Assembly: GCA_034666705.1 (NCBI GenBank) | Contig: JAXDLH010000471.1 | Coordinates: forward strand, 1-10,482 | Origin: JAXDLH01 sp034666705 | GTDB taxonomy: Bacteria; Chloroflexota; UBA6077; SHYK01 | Length of the DNA: 10,482 bases | Direction: 5' to 3' | In this document: one piece after another, positions 1 to 6,648 of the stretch | How positions within the stretch are numbered: the stretch's first letter is position 1 | Layout: every line of letters starts with the position of its first letter | The notes under the pieces: generated by a model | What the model was told of the DNA's origin: nothing | Database searches by the model: none | Seen by the model: only the letters and a program-made list of their open reading frames with translations | Translations under genes and position numbers: made by a program

Positions 1-1
1 G

Positions 2-358
2 ACTACCCAGGTCACGGTGTACAACGGTCCAATTCTGCAGACCAACTACGTCAACACCGTGCCCTACGGCGCCTCCTACATCACCCCGTCTGGAACCATC
101 GTCAATGGCAATGTCTACCCGCAGTATATCGTCGGTGGTCGAACCTACTACGGTTCTGGTGTAGTGTACCCGTACGCGGCGCCATACCAGTACGTGAACG
201 GCATGCCGTACTATCCCTACACCTATCCTTATGTGGCTCCGGTAGTGAACCCGGTCGTGACGTACCCATATCCATACGTATACCCGTACGGAAACTACGG
301 CGGCTGCCGTACGTTGATCAACGGCGTCTACTACTTCACCGGCTCGGTGTACTGCTAG
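2..358 (+). CDS. Tyr/Pro-rich low-complexity protein, C-terminal part
   Basis: The frame is open to the left edge, so the true start lies outside the window; the in-frame GTG at 17 has no Shine-Dalgarno site and is probably internal. About 118 residues are visible. By hand count about 26 are Tyr, and Pro, Val, Gly and Asn make up much of the rest. The dipeptide Pro-Tyr occurs about nine times, most densely in the segment with PYYPYTYPYV and TYPYPYVYPYG. The C-terminus is less repetitive, carries a Cys-Arg pair (GGCRTLINGVYYF) and ends in Cys. I recognise no domain. The composition suggests an extracellular, coat or matrix-like protein, but the signal peptide, if any, is off-window. Codons are visibly less GC-rich than in the neighbours, partly because Tyr and Asn codons dominate. 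The gene ends 38 bases before a perfect palindrome that may terminate it. Confidence 0.7.
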   Translation, partial: TTQVTVYNGPILQTNYVNTVPYGASYITPSGTIVNGNVYPQYIVGGRTYYGSGVVYPYAAPYQYVNGMPYYPYTYPYVAPVVNPVVTYPYPYVYPYGNYGGCRTLINGVYYFTGSVYC

Positions 359-396
359 CGAGTTAAGCTCCGTCAAGCACTCCTAGCCAGACAGCC

Positions 397-442
397 ACGA
401 CCAACGCCGCTCCAATGCATGCATTGGAGCGGCGTTGGTCGT
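397..442. terminator. 46-bp perfect palindrome, possible terminator
   Basis: The left arm begins ACGACCAACGCC and the right arm ends GGCGTTGGTCGT. All 23 base pairs match and there is no spacer; the centre is ATGCAT. It begins 38 bases after the stop of the Tyr-rich gene, so transcription termination or mRNA 3'-end protection is the simplest role. No T-run follows on either strand (GTATGACG on the plus side, GGCTGTCT on the minus side), so a standard Rho-independent terminator is not certain. It could instead be a protein-binding dyad or a mobile-element scar. Confidence 0.5.
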
Positions 443-522
443 ATGACGTCCTCTCGCCAGCCCGACGGGGATGCGGATATAGCGGTCTGAGAGCTGCCAA
501 TCCCCAATACTCAGCCGAAAAA

Positions 523-538
523 TCTGCCATATGGCAGA
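523..538. promoter_or_regulatory. 16-bp palindrome, possible operator
   Basis: TCTGCCATATGGCAGA is a perfect inverted repeat without spacer, about 125 bases upstream of the start codon at 665. Its size and symmetry fit a homodimeric regulator site. No regulator gene is adjacent, and the -10-like TCTAAT at 562-567 is only a weak promoter hint. Confidence 0.3.
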
Positions 539-664
539 GTGCAATGCCGCTCAGTGGACGATCTAATAAGCAGGGAGTCGAGTCGGCACTGAGCTCGATC
601 GGCTGGCGGCGTGGATGGCGCCGTGGTGCGGGCAAGGAAGAGTTTCCCAGGAGGAGGCGCACTC

Positions 665-1117
665 ATGGCTGACCCAGGACACTATGCGGGAGTCCTGCGG
701 CTGATCGGGCAGTATCTTGACGACGCGCGAGCTCAGGAGATCGAGCTGGTCGATCAGGGCGGGCACTTCACCGTGTCCTGGCAGGTTATGGGGCCCCATC
801 GTCAGCAGCGCAACTTCCGCGCATTCGATCTCGCGCAATTGCTCGCGGACGCGCAGGGACATCGCGGCCACGCGGATCAGCCACGGCGATTGGCGCCGAC
901 CATAGCCGAACAGTTCCGTACCATTGGCACCGAGTGCGACCGCGCTGGGGTCGAGATCCTCACGGTCCGACAAACGGATGAGGGCCTGCGGATTACCCTA
1001 TTCGAGCAGGGCTGCCACGCCATGTGGGACGTCTCTCTCAGCGAGATGCAAGAGCTCATTGCGGGGCAGCGAGCCATGCGTGGCGCCACCGGTGCCCTGG
1101 CGCTCGCCGGCGTGTAG
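665..1117 (+). CDS. Hypothetical protein, 150 aa
   Basis: The start ATG at 665 is chosen because AGGAGGAGG (649-657) precedes it by 7 bases; the in-frame upstream extension has no such site. The protein begins MADPGHYAGVLRLIGQYL and has no signal peptide or membrane segment, so it is probably cytoplasmic. It reads as mixed alpha/beta: an N-terminal helix (about 5-21), a strand pair around FTVSWQVMG, a helix FDLAQLLADA, a helix around PTIAEQFRTIG, a strand GVEILTVRQ followed by GLRITLFEQG, and a C-terminal helix SLSEMQELIAGQR. I do not recognise a family. It stands alone on the plus strand and is convergent with the substrate-binding lipoprotein gene 124 bases downstream; no clear terminator hairpin is visible between them. 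Confidence 0.72.
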   Translation: MADPGHYAGVLRLIGQYLDDARAQEIELVDQGGHFTVSWQVMGPHRQQRNFRAFDLAQLLADAQGHRGHADQPRRLAPTIAEQFRTIGTECDRAGVEILTVRQTDEGLRITLFEQGCHAMWDVSLSEMQELIAGQRAMRGATGALALAGV

Positions 1118-1241
1118 CCCTTTCGCGGCTTGCCCGATTCCCCCGAGCGGTCTACATGCGCCGTCTTTCGATCTCGACCCGCGCCTCGTCGTGCGCCCTC
1201 GCCCCCAATCCACGCGTGACCTCCCTCTACTGACTGCGGCC

Positions 1242-2984
1242 TCACCGACGGTCCCACGTCCAGACGTAGCTCGTGGCATTGTTGTAGGTCGTCTGTGGCC
1301 CGGTGATCCCTTGCAACATGAGGATCGGCACGGTAGCCCAGTGGATCGGCATCACCGCGATGTCGGTCATCTGCTCCTGAAGCAGCTCCCGATGCAGCCC
1401 GATCCGCGCAGTAGGGTCGATCGTGATCGCCAGGCGGTCCAGGAGCTCGTCTACCTTCGGGTTGTTGTAGCCACCTCGGTTGGTGCCAGTCCAGCGCGTC
1501 TCCGGACGAGCGATCACGGAGGAGTGCAGCCGCCGGTCATAGAAGTTGATCCCCGGCGGCATCGTGATATAGGGCCCAGAACGCGTCGAGAGCAGCTCGC
1601 GGTCGTTGATCGCCTGGGTCGAGAGCCCATTCAAGCTCGTTTGCACGCCAATCGCCTTCCAGCCATCGGCGATGATGCTCGCCTCTTTCTCCGGACCCGT
1701 GCCCTGCTGGAAGGTGATCTCCACCTCGAAGCGCTCGGCACGCGGCTGATGCACCAGAATGCCATCTGCGCCGCGGACCCACCCATCCTGGGCGAGGAGC
1801 TGCTGGGCACGGTTCACGTCGTATGGGAACGGCGGAATGTACGCCTCGACATCCTTCCGCACGGGGTCATTCGGCGCGTACCAGCTATCGGCGATCGGCG
1901 CCGCCCCGTGCGTCATTACCTCGACGAAGGTCTGTTTGTCGATCGCCTGATACAGTGCCTGACGAGCGGTGCGGCTCGTCCAGCCAACCGCCGGCTTGGC
2001 GTACTCGGGGCGGAACTGTAGCTCGAGCTGTTTCATCTCCGCGCCGACGTCGATCCGCACCTGGTTGCCGGTCCCTTCCCAGCGACGCTGCACTTCCAGC
2101 GCCGTATCCAGGTCCACCGTGGGTGGCAGAACGACGTCGACTGTCTCCGAGAGGATGTTCGCCACGAGGGTATTGACGTCAGGCACGAAGCGCAGGAAGA
2201 GGCGGTCGAAACTTGGCCGGCCCAGGTAGTAGGACTCGTTGCGGGCGAACTCCATGTGTGAGCCTTGCTCCCAATGCACGAGCTTGTAGGCACCCTCACC
2301 CACGTAGTCGGTCGTGAGATAGCGGCTCTGGGTCATCGCCTCTTTGTCCTGGCGGTAGATGTCCTCGAGCAGGTGCCGAGGCAGCGGCTCAAGCCCGTCG
2401 CCTTCATTCGCAAGGACATAGATCTGCTTCCAGTGCACGACGAGCGTCTGCGGGTCGGTGGCGGTCGCCGATTGCATGAGCTCGGGGCGCCCGCCCCCGG
2501 AGCTAATGCGTGCCAGTTGCGGATCCTGGCGTACCTCGAAGGCGAACGCCAGATCGGCGCTGGTAAAGGGCGCGCCGTCGTGCCAGAGGATGTTGGGTCG
2601 CAGCTTCCAGGTGACGTCCATCGTGCCGTCGGCATTCACGACCCAGGTGCCATCGGTCACCGACGGTTTCTGCAACGCCAGCCGCGCCTCGGTGCCGCCC
2701 TGGGCGAGCGGCGCAACCAGGTAATCCTCGGCGATGGGGCGCACCTGCAGTTGGCCACCGGCCGCGCCGCCCGTCGCGCCGATCAATTCGGGCTCGAAGG
2801 CGGCGGGCTCCCGCTGAATGCCGATGGTCAGCGACTTTGGACCAGCGGACTGCGTGGCCCCTACGGTGCGCTCACCGCTCGGTGTCGACGATTGGCCCGG
2901 CGCCGCCTGCGGTGTGCAGGCGGCCAGCAGGATGGCCACGATGCCGAGGTATGCAAGCACTGGTGCTGGTCGTCGAAATTTCAC
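1242..2984 (-). CDS. ABC transporter substrate-binding lipoprotein, family 5
   Basis: The 580-aa product is an extracellular solute-binding protein of the peptide/nickel/opine family (SBP_bac_5), which delivers ligand to an ABC importer. I start at GTG 2984: GGAAAGGGG lies 7 bases upstream, and it gives a classic lipoprotein leader MKFRRPAPVLAYLGIVAILL with lipobox LAAC (Cys23). A longer start at 3044 would overlap the likely promoter -10. A Pro/Ser/Thr-rich tether (about 24-50) follows the Cys. Family motifs are TWKLRPNILWHDGAPFTSAD (about 125-144), QALYQAIDKQTFVEVM, GGYNNPKVDELLDRL and the C-terminal HRELLQEQMTDIAVMPIHW. The length is slightly above the usual 500-560. No permease or ATPase gene is in the window, so it is either an orphan component or served by a distant transporter. 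Its ligand cannot be read from sequence; oligopeptides are the family default. Confidence 0.93.
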   Translation of the reverse strand: MKFRRPAPVLAYLGIVAILLAACTPQAAPGQSSTPSGERTVGATQSAGPKSLTIGIQREPAAFEPELIGATGGAAGGQLQVRPIAEDYLVAPLAQGGTEARLALQKPSVTDGTWVVNADGTMDVTWKLRPNILWHDGAPFTSADLAFAFEVRQDPQLARISSGGGRPELMQSATATDPQTLVVHWKQIYVLANEGDGLEPLPRHLLEDIYRQDKEAMTQSRYLTTDYVGEGAYKLVHWEQGSHMEFARNESYYLGRPSFDRLFLRFVPDVNTLVANILSETVDVVLPPTVDLDTALEVQRRWEGTGNQVRIDVGAEMKQLELQFRPEYAKPAVGWTSRTARQALYQAIDKQTFVEVMTHGAAPIADSWYAPNDPVRKDVEAYIPPFPYDVNRAQQLLAQDGWVRGADGILVHQPRAERFEVEITFQQGTGPEKEASIIADGWKAIGVQTSLNGLSTQAINDRELLSTRSGPYITMPPGINFYDRRLHSSVIARPETRWTGTNRGGYNNPKVDELLDRLAITIDPTARIGLHRELLQEQMTDIAVMPIHWATVPILMLQGITGPQTTYNNATSYVWTWDRR

Positions 2985-3042
2985 GTGGTGGCCCCTTTCC
3001 ACGACGCGCTTCGCTCGCATGCGCGTCCGTGCCGCCTTGGCC

Positions 3043-3072
3043 ACTCTATGCCCGACGGGTTCGCCCGGTCAA
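3043..3072 (-). promoter_or_regulatory. Putative sigma70-type promoter for the SBP gene
   Basis: On the minus strand TTGACC (3072-3067) is followed, after an 18-base spacer, by TAGAGT (3048-3043). The match is 5/6 and 4/6 to the vegetative consensus. It would start transcription near 3036, giving a leader of about 50 bases before the GTG at 2984. This supports separate transcription of the SBP gene from the upstream TIG gene and argues against the longer start at 3044. Confidence 0.42.
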
Positions 3073-3112
3073 ATGGCGCGCGGTCCTTCCTGCGCTCCTC
3101 GGCAGGGGTTCG

Positions 3113-4198
3113 TCAGGACGTCAGTTGGAACGTCACCGCGTTGCTCGTCCCGCTCGCGTTGATCACTGTCACGTCGTAGCCGCCGGGCTGCAGCAGACTG
3201 GCCGAGATGCCCACGCAGCGCGCGCTCTCGTCGCAGAGGATTCCCGAGGGGCCGGTACGCGGCACGGTGAAGCGCAGCGTGGTACCGTCCGCGGAGCCCA
3301 GGTGTGCCACCACGTTGCCCGGCGTTCCATCCGGGTGGTGCAGGTTCGACGCTGGCCCAAACGTGACCTGATTGTCGTCGCCGGCGAAGCCGCTGCCGTT
3401 CACGACGATGCTCGTGCCCGCCGGGCCTTGCGCTGGCTGCAGCGAGTCGATGTGCACCGCCGCCGGCGCTGGGGCGGGCGCTGTTGGCGGTACGGCCGTC
3501 GGTGGGCCCCCAGGTACGGAGCCGCCCCCACCCGGAAACACGCCAGCCTGCCGATACCAGGTTTCGACTCCGGTGCCGGAGGAGGTGGACCAGGTGAAGT
3601 TCAACCACGTAGCCGAGTTGTTGAACGGCACAGGGGGTGCCGGGGCAACCGATGGCGCTGCGCCCGGCTGCAGTGGGCCAGCGGGGAGCGGTACCGGGTT
3701 CGGGAAGCTGTTGGCGACCGTGCCCGATTCGCGGCCGATGTACTGGTTGCCTGTGTACACGTCGAATTGCAGGCGGTTGCCGGTGCATTGGCCATAGTAG
3801 CTGGTGCCGTCATCCTGCTGGGCCTGAATCCAGGTGCGGAACTGCCGGACGGTGACCGAGGCCGAGTACGGTCCGACGGTGCCGCTCATGCCGCGCCCAT
3901 AGTTCAGCCACGTGCCGCGGAGATCGTACGGGCAGCCTGCTGAAATGGGCGGCCCGGCGAAGCCGCCCGGTGCGGGAGCTGCGTTGGGGGTGGCCGGGCT
4001 GCTCGCCGCTCCCGCCGCAGGCGGCGGCGCCGAGTCCACCCCTTCCTGATCGGGCGGTGCTGCCTCCGGTCCCCAATTGCCGAATTGCGGGCTTTCCTGC
4101 GCGATCGCCGCCGTCGGCAGCAGCAACAGGGTGGCGCAAAGCGCCAGTGCGAACAGCCGCGTTGCGCTCCACAGGCGTCTTGTTTTTGAGCTGCTCAT
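3113..4198 (-). CDS. Secreted protein with C-terminal IPT/TIG domain
   Basis: The ATG at 4198 is preceded by GGGAGG at 7 bases and gives a clean Sec signal peptide (residues 1-33, basic MSSSKTRR, hydrophobic core, cleavage after AIA). The open frame upstream is a shadow of the next gene. Order in the 361-aa product: a Pro/Ala-rich linker (about 45-86); a region around 89-162 with GTWLNYGRG, VRQFRTWIQ and a Cys pair (89, 138); a second Pro-rich linker; a short ATWLNFTWS...GVETWYRQ segment (196-217); a Gly/Pro linker; and an Ig-like IPT/TIG domain (about 248-361), recognisable from SLQPAQGPAGTSIVVNGSGF and YDVTVINASGTSNAVTF. That domain also holds a likely disulfide loop (Cys322/Cys328). TIG domains are binding or spacer modules in surface proteins; the N-terminal region I cannot assign. 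It lies 53 bases downstream of the DUF3303-like gene and is probably co-transcribed with it. Confidence 0.82.
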   Translation of the reverse strand: MSSSKTRRLWSATRLFALALCATLLLLPTAAIAQESPQFGNWGPEAAPPDQEGVDSAPPPAAGAASSPATPNAAPAPGGFAGPPISAGCPYDLRGTWLNYGRGMSGTVGPYSASVTVRQFRTWIQAQQDDGTSYYGQCTGNRLQFDVYTGNQYIGRESGTVANSFPNPVPLPAGPLQPGAAPSVAPAPPVPFNNSATWLNFTWSTSSGTGVETWYRQAGVFPGGGGSVPGGPPTAVPPTAPAPAPAAVHIDSLQPAQGPAGTSIVVNGSGFAGDDNQVTFGPASNLHHPDGTPGNVVAHLGSADGTTLRFTVPRTGPSGILCDESARCVGISASLLQPGGYDVTVINASGTSNAVTFQLTS

Positions 4199-4251
4199 CG
4201 ATGAACCTCCCGCCCAATATGCATGAGAACGAAATTCCGGCCCGAAGTGGC

Positions 4252-4563
4252 TCACGGCCCATTCGGGGCGACATCGCAGCCGCCCCGGGCCACGACGACT
4301 TCGCATGCCGAGGCGGGCATGATCTCCACCTCGCCAGCCATCGCGAATGGCTGCATGAACGCATCGACCGGCGCTTTGCTGGCCGCTTCCAGGATCAGGA
4401 ACAGGGTGTGCGCGCCGTCGACCACGGCTTCGCCATGGAGCGTGATGCCGTTCTCCCGCGCGTTCGACTCGCTCAAGTGGGAGAGCAGCATCGCGCCCAT
4501 CGCCGGGTCTCGGGCCGGGCAGCGATCTGCTTCGTGGTGATGGCGCACGACAAAGAGTGGCAT
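4252..4563 (-). CDS. Small DUF3303-like protein
   Basis: The 103-aa product starts MPLFVVRHHHEADRCPARDP and resembles the small stand-alone proteins annotated DUF3303 (ferredoxin-like alpha/beta fold). Visible features are the opening strand LFVVRHHH with a following CPA, a helix GAMLLSHLSESNARENG, the central strands ITLHGEAVVDGAHTLFLILEA, a helix VDAFMQPFAMAG, and a final strand pair ending CEVVVARGGC. The three consecutive His plus conserved-looking Cys could bind a metal or ligand, but this is inference. Its function is unknown. The ATG at 4563 has an unusual but strong G-rich ribosome site (GGGGGGAAA, 7 bases away). No signal peptide is visible, so it is cytoplasmic. It is first in a short minus-strand unit with the TIG-domain gene and diverges from the cupin at 4721. 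Its frame overlaps a longer shadow frame of the TIG gene, which I reject. Confidence 0.75.
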   Translation of the reverse strand: MPLFVVRHHHEADRCPARDPAMGAMLLSHLSESNARENGITLHGEAVVDGAHTLFLILEAASKAPVDAFMQPFAMAGEVEIMPASACEVVVARGGCDVAPNGP

Positions 4564-4720
4564 GGCGTTTCCCCCCGCATCCCCATAGGGTCTCCACCCA
4601 TCATACCTGTGGTTCCCGAGCTGACGGTCCCATCAGCTCAAGCTGGTCAGGGGGAGCCGTCTGGGATACGCCTGGCTTGTAAGATTGTGGTGATGATGCG
4701 TCGCGAAAGGAGCAACTCGC
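4564..4720. promoter_or_regulatory. Divergent promoter region with inverted repeat
   Basis: This region drives the DUF3303-like gene leftwards and the cupin gene rightwards. On the minus strand a TATGAT hexamer (4605-4600; 5/6 to -10) lies about 36 bases from the ATG at 4563, without a good -35. Just upstream of it is an inverted repeat GAGCTGA (4618-4624)/TCAGCTC (4633-4639) with an 8-base spacer, placed like an operator. On the plus strand TAAGAT (4680-4685) is a weak -10 candidate for the cupin. Confidence 0.35.
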
Positions 4721-5077
4721 ATGAAGCTCATCCGGGTGTCCGAGATCCCCGAGCTGCCGGATACGAGCCCGCTGTTCGTGGGCGACGTGACCAGGCAGCA
4801 ACTGCTGGCGGAAAGCCTGGACTATACCCTTGCCATGGTCAACTTCGCGATCGGCGCGCGCAACAAGTGGCATATCCACTCGGGCGATCAGGTGCTCTTC
4901 GTCACCTATGGTGAGGGGTACGTGGCCAACGAAGCCGAGCGGGTCGCGATCCATACCGGCGACATCGTGCACGTCGTGGCTGGTGAGAAGCACTGGCACG
5001 GTGCGACCGAGCACTCGGCGATGTCGCACATCTCGCTAACCAGGGCCGGCAGCACCACCACCGTGCTTGACGAATAA
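4721..5077 (+). CDS. Single-domain cupin protein, 118 aa
   Basis: A small one-domain cupin (Cupin_2 type). Motif 1 is KWHIHSGDQVLFVTYGEG, with His51, His53 and Gln57 as probable metal ligands; Gln in place of the usual Glu is common in this subgroup. Motif 2 is HTGDIVHVVAGEKHWHGA, with His91 or His93 completing the site. The ATG is fixed by AAAGGAG 8 bases upstream. There is no signal peptide. Proteins of this kind include metal-dependent dioxygenases or isomerases and are often encoded next to carboxymuconolactone decarboxylase-like genes, but no such partner is present here and the reaction cannot be assigned. It diverges from the DUF3303-like gene and runs tail-to-tail, with a 12-base gap, into the MFS transporter gene. 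Confidence 0.9.
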   Translation: MKLIRVSEIPELPDTSPLFVGDVTRQQLLAESLDYTLAMVNFAIGARNKWHIHSGDQVLFVTYGEGYVANEAERVAIHTGDIVHVVAGEKHWHGATEHSAMSHISLTRAGSTTTVLDE

Positions 5078-5089
5078 CGGGCTGGCAGT

Positions 5090-6340
5090 CTAGCCGGCGG
5101 CTTGGCGCACGCTCGAATGCCCGACCGTGTGCCAGTTGATGGCCGTCAGGCATAGCCCCACAGCGGCACAGACCAGCGCGCCGGCGTACATACCCGGGAA
5201 GCCAAAGGCCGCCACCAGTGCGCCGGCAATCGGCGCGCCGAGGCCCTCGCCGGCGCGAAAGAACATCGAGTACGTGGCCATGGCCTTGCCCATCCGGGTG
5301 CGGTCGGCGCGGTCGATGGCGAGCGCCATGAGGGCTGGCTGGATCAGCGACTGGCCGAACGCATTCACCACGCCCGCCAGCACAAACGCCTCGATTCCCT
5401 GGGCAAGGATGAACACTACGAAGCCGACGATCAGTACCGCGTAGCCGGCTGCAATCCAGATGCCCCGGCTCGTACGGTCGACCAGCCGGCCGAGCAGCAG
5501 CCGGGAGACCACGCTCGTCACGCCGCCCGCCACGAAGTACCAGCCGATATTGTCGACGCCGACCGCTCTGGCGTGCACGGGCACGAACGCAAACGTCACG
5601 GGAGTGGAGAGGGTCACGCACAGCAGCAGCAGTGAGGCCAACAACACCGGGCGGTCGACAAACATGTCGAGGCTGATCCCGTGGCGCGGCCACGAGAAAG
5701 CGCCCCGAAATGTGGTCGCGCCCTTCCCGATGCGGGGGAGCAGCGCGGTCGTGACCGCGGCCGCCAGTCCTGCAGCGCCCGCCAGCGCAAAGATAAGGGT
5801 GAACTCGCCGGTGGAGTCCAGAAGCCAGAGTGCAAAGGCCGGCGCGAGGGCGGTCGCCGTAGTACTCGCGACGCTCGAGTAGCCGGAGGCCTCCGCACGC
5901 CGTTGCGGAGGGATCGTCAATGCGATGCCGGTGGCGATGGCCGTGTTGAATCCGCCCCAGCCCACCCCTCGCAACGCGTTCGCGACGAGCACGATCCAGA
6001 GGGATGGCGCCGCCAGCGCCAGCCCCATGAAGCCGATCACCGCGCCCCCGCTGAGCAGGGTACCCCGCACGCTCCAGCTATCGGTGAGGTGGCCGATCAG
6101 CGGCCGGAGCACGAAGCTGGTGGCGCTGAACGACGTGAATACGAGACCCGCGAGCACCAGGCTGCCGCCGAGGCTCTGCACAAACAGGGGCAGCGCGACC
6201 GTGATGAGTTGGTGGCTGGCCGTGCAGAGAATGGTGATGATGCACAGCAGCACAAAGCTCCGGGTCCACAGCGGGGCCGGCCGCAGTGTCTGCGCAGTAC
6301 CGCTCGTGTCGGCTGCGACCGCCGGTGAGTTGGTCATCAT
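5090..6340 (-). CDS. MFS transporter, about 12 TM
   Basis: A 416-aa major facilitator superfamily permease of normal length. The N-terminus is a short soluble tail (about 1-26), then TM1 FVLLCIITILCTASHQL. The loop 2-3 signature GHLTDSWSVR (83-92) is motif A, repeated in degenerate form as GRLVDRTSRG in the second half. RGVGWGGFNTAIATGIALTIPPQRRAEASG is typical of drug or sugar efflux-type MFS members. The substrate is unknown; efflux of a small hydrophobic compound is the best guess from the family. Two ATGs stand in tandem (6340, 6337); GGGGA directly abuts the first, so the ribosome site is poor and the start uncertain by a codon or more. It faces the cupin gene tail-to-tail and diverges from the beta-propeller gene. 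Confidence 0.92.
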   Translation of the reverse strand: MMTNSPAVAADTSGTAQTLRPAPLWTRSFVLLCIITILCTASHQLITVALPLFVQSLGGSLVLAGLVFTSFSATSFVLRPLIGHLTDSWSVRGTLLSGGAVIGFMGLALAAPSLWIVLVANALRGVGWGGFNTAIATGIALTIPPQRRAEASGYSSVASTTATALAPAFALWLLDSTGEFTLIFALAGAAGLAAAVTTALLPRIGKGATTFRGAFSWPRHGISLDMFVDRPVLLASLLLLCVTLSTPVTFAFVPVHARAVGVDNIGWYFVAGGVTSVVSRLLLGRLVDRTSRGIWIAAGYAVLIVGFVVFILAQGIEAFVLAGVVNAFGQSLIQPALMALAIDRADRTRMGKAMATYSMFFRAGEGLGAPIAGALVAAFGFPGMYAGALVCAAVGLCLTAINWHTVGHSSVRQAAG

Positions 6341-6648
6341 TCCCCGGCTACCGCTCGCGGCGCATGGACAACACGCGGAAGTCGCGATGGCGCAGCACGG
6401 GCGGCCGCGGGACCCGCCCCCTCATCACGGAAATAGCCCTCGCCTCCCCACGGCCAGGCTGGCAGTCCGGTCCGGTGCCAGTGTACGCCAGGGCGGGAAT
6501 GGGGAGAAGCCCGCTCATCGTGCAGCGGACTGTCTCGAAACGCCGAGGGACATCGGGAAACCTTTGCCCACGGGGCCGAGGACGCAGGCTGGTGCGGTGC
6601 TACACTGCGGCGGGCCGGACTGATCGCCCGGTGCAGAAGGAGGGTCTC
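6341..6648. other. Divergent intergenic region, 308 bases
   Basis: This stretch lies between the head-to-head MFS and beta-propeller genes and must hold both promoters. I see one candidate -10 for the plus-strand gene (6601-6606) and no strong hairpin, repeat or additional coding frame. Frames open through it lack ribosome sites. Confidence 0.5.
6598..6606 (+). promoter_or_regulatory. Putative extended -10 for the beta-propeller gene
   Basis: TGCTACACT fits an extended -10 (TGnTAnnnT) and lies 42 bases before the ATG at 6649. No good -35 stands 17 bases upstream. The same hexamer TACACT occurs in the equivalent place, on the minus strand, before the amidohydrolase gene at 9969. Confidence 0.33.

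Larger units (their letters stand above)
359..664. other. Intergenic region with two palindromes
   Basis: These 306 bases separate two plus-strand genes. They hold a 46-bp perfect palindrome (397-442), a 16-bp palindrome (523-538) and a possible -10 hexamer TCTAAT at 562-567 without a convincing -35. Open frames on both strands here lack Shine-Dalgarno sites and protein-like composition, so I call no gene. Confidence 0.6.

Noticed and set aside
363..662. Minus-strand frame covering the palindrome region
   Set aside because: No ribosome site, no protein-like composition, and it reads through the 46-bp palindrome; considered non-coding.
924..2021. Long plus-strand open frame (365 codons)
   Set aside because: It is antisense to the solute-binding lipoprotein and overlaps the 150-aa gene; its Arg/Pro/Ala-rich composition and lack of a ribosome site mark it as a shadow of GC-rich coding sequence.
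2985..3044. Longer start for the solute-binding protein
   Set aside because: It would place 20 basic residues before a perfect lipoprotein leader and overlap the likely -10 hexamer; the GTG at 2984 has its own ribosome site.
2265..3943. Plus-strand open frames antisense to the SBP and TIG genes
   Set aside because: They have no Shine-Dalgarno site and no recognisable domain, whereas the opposite strand has signal peptides and clear family motifs.
4199..4597. N-terminal extension of the TIG-domain protein to a start at 4597
   Set aside because: The extension is Arg-rich noise in a different frame from the DUF3303-like gene, and the ATG at 4198 has a good ribosome site followed by a signal peptide.
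6286..6648. N-terminal extension of the beta-propeller protein
   Set aside because: It overlaps the start of the divergent MFS gene and has random composition, while ATG 6649 has AAGGAGG and a signal peptide.
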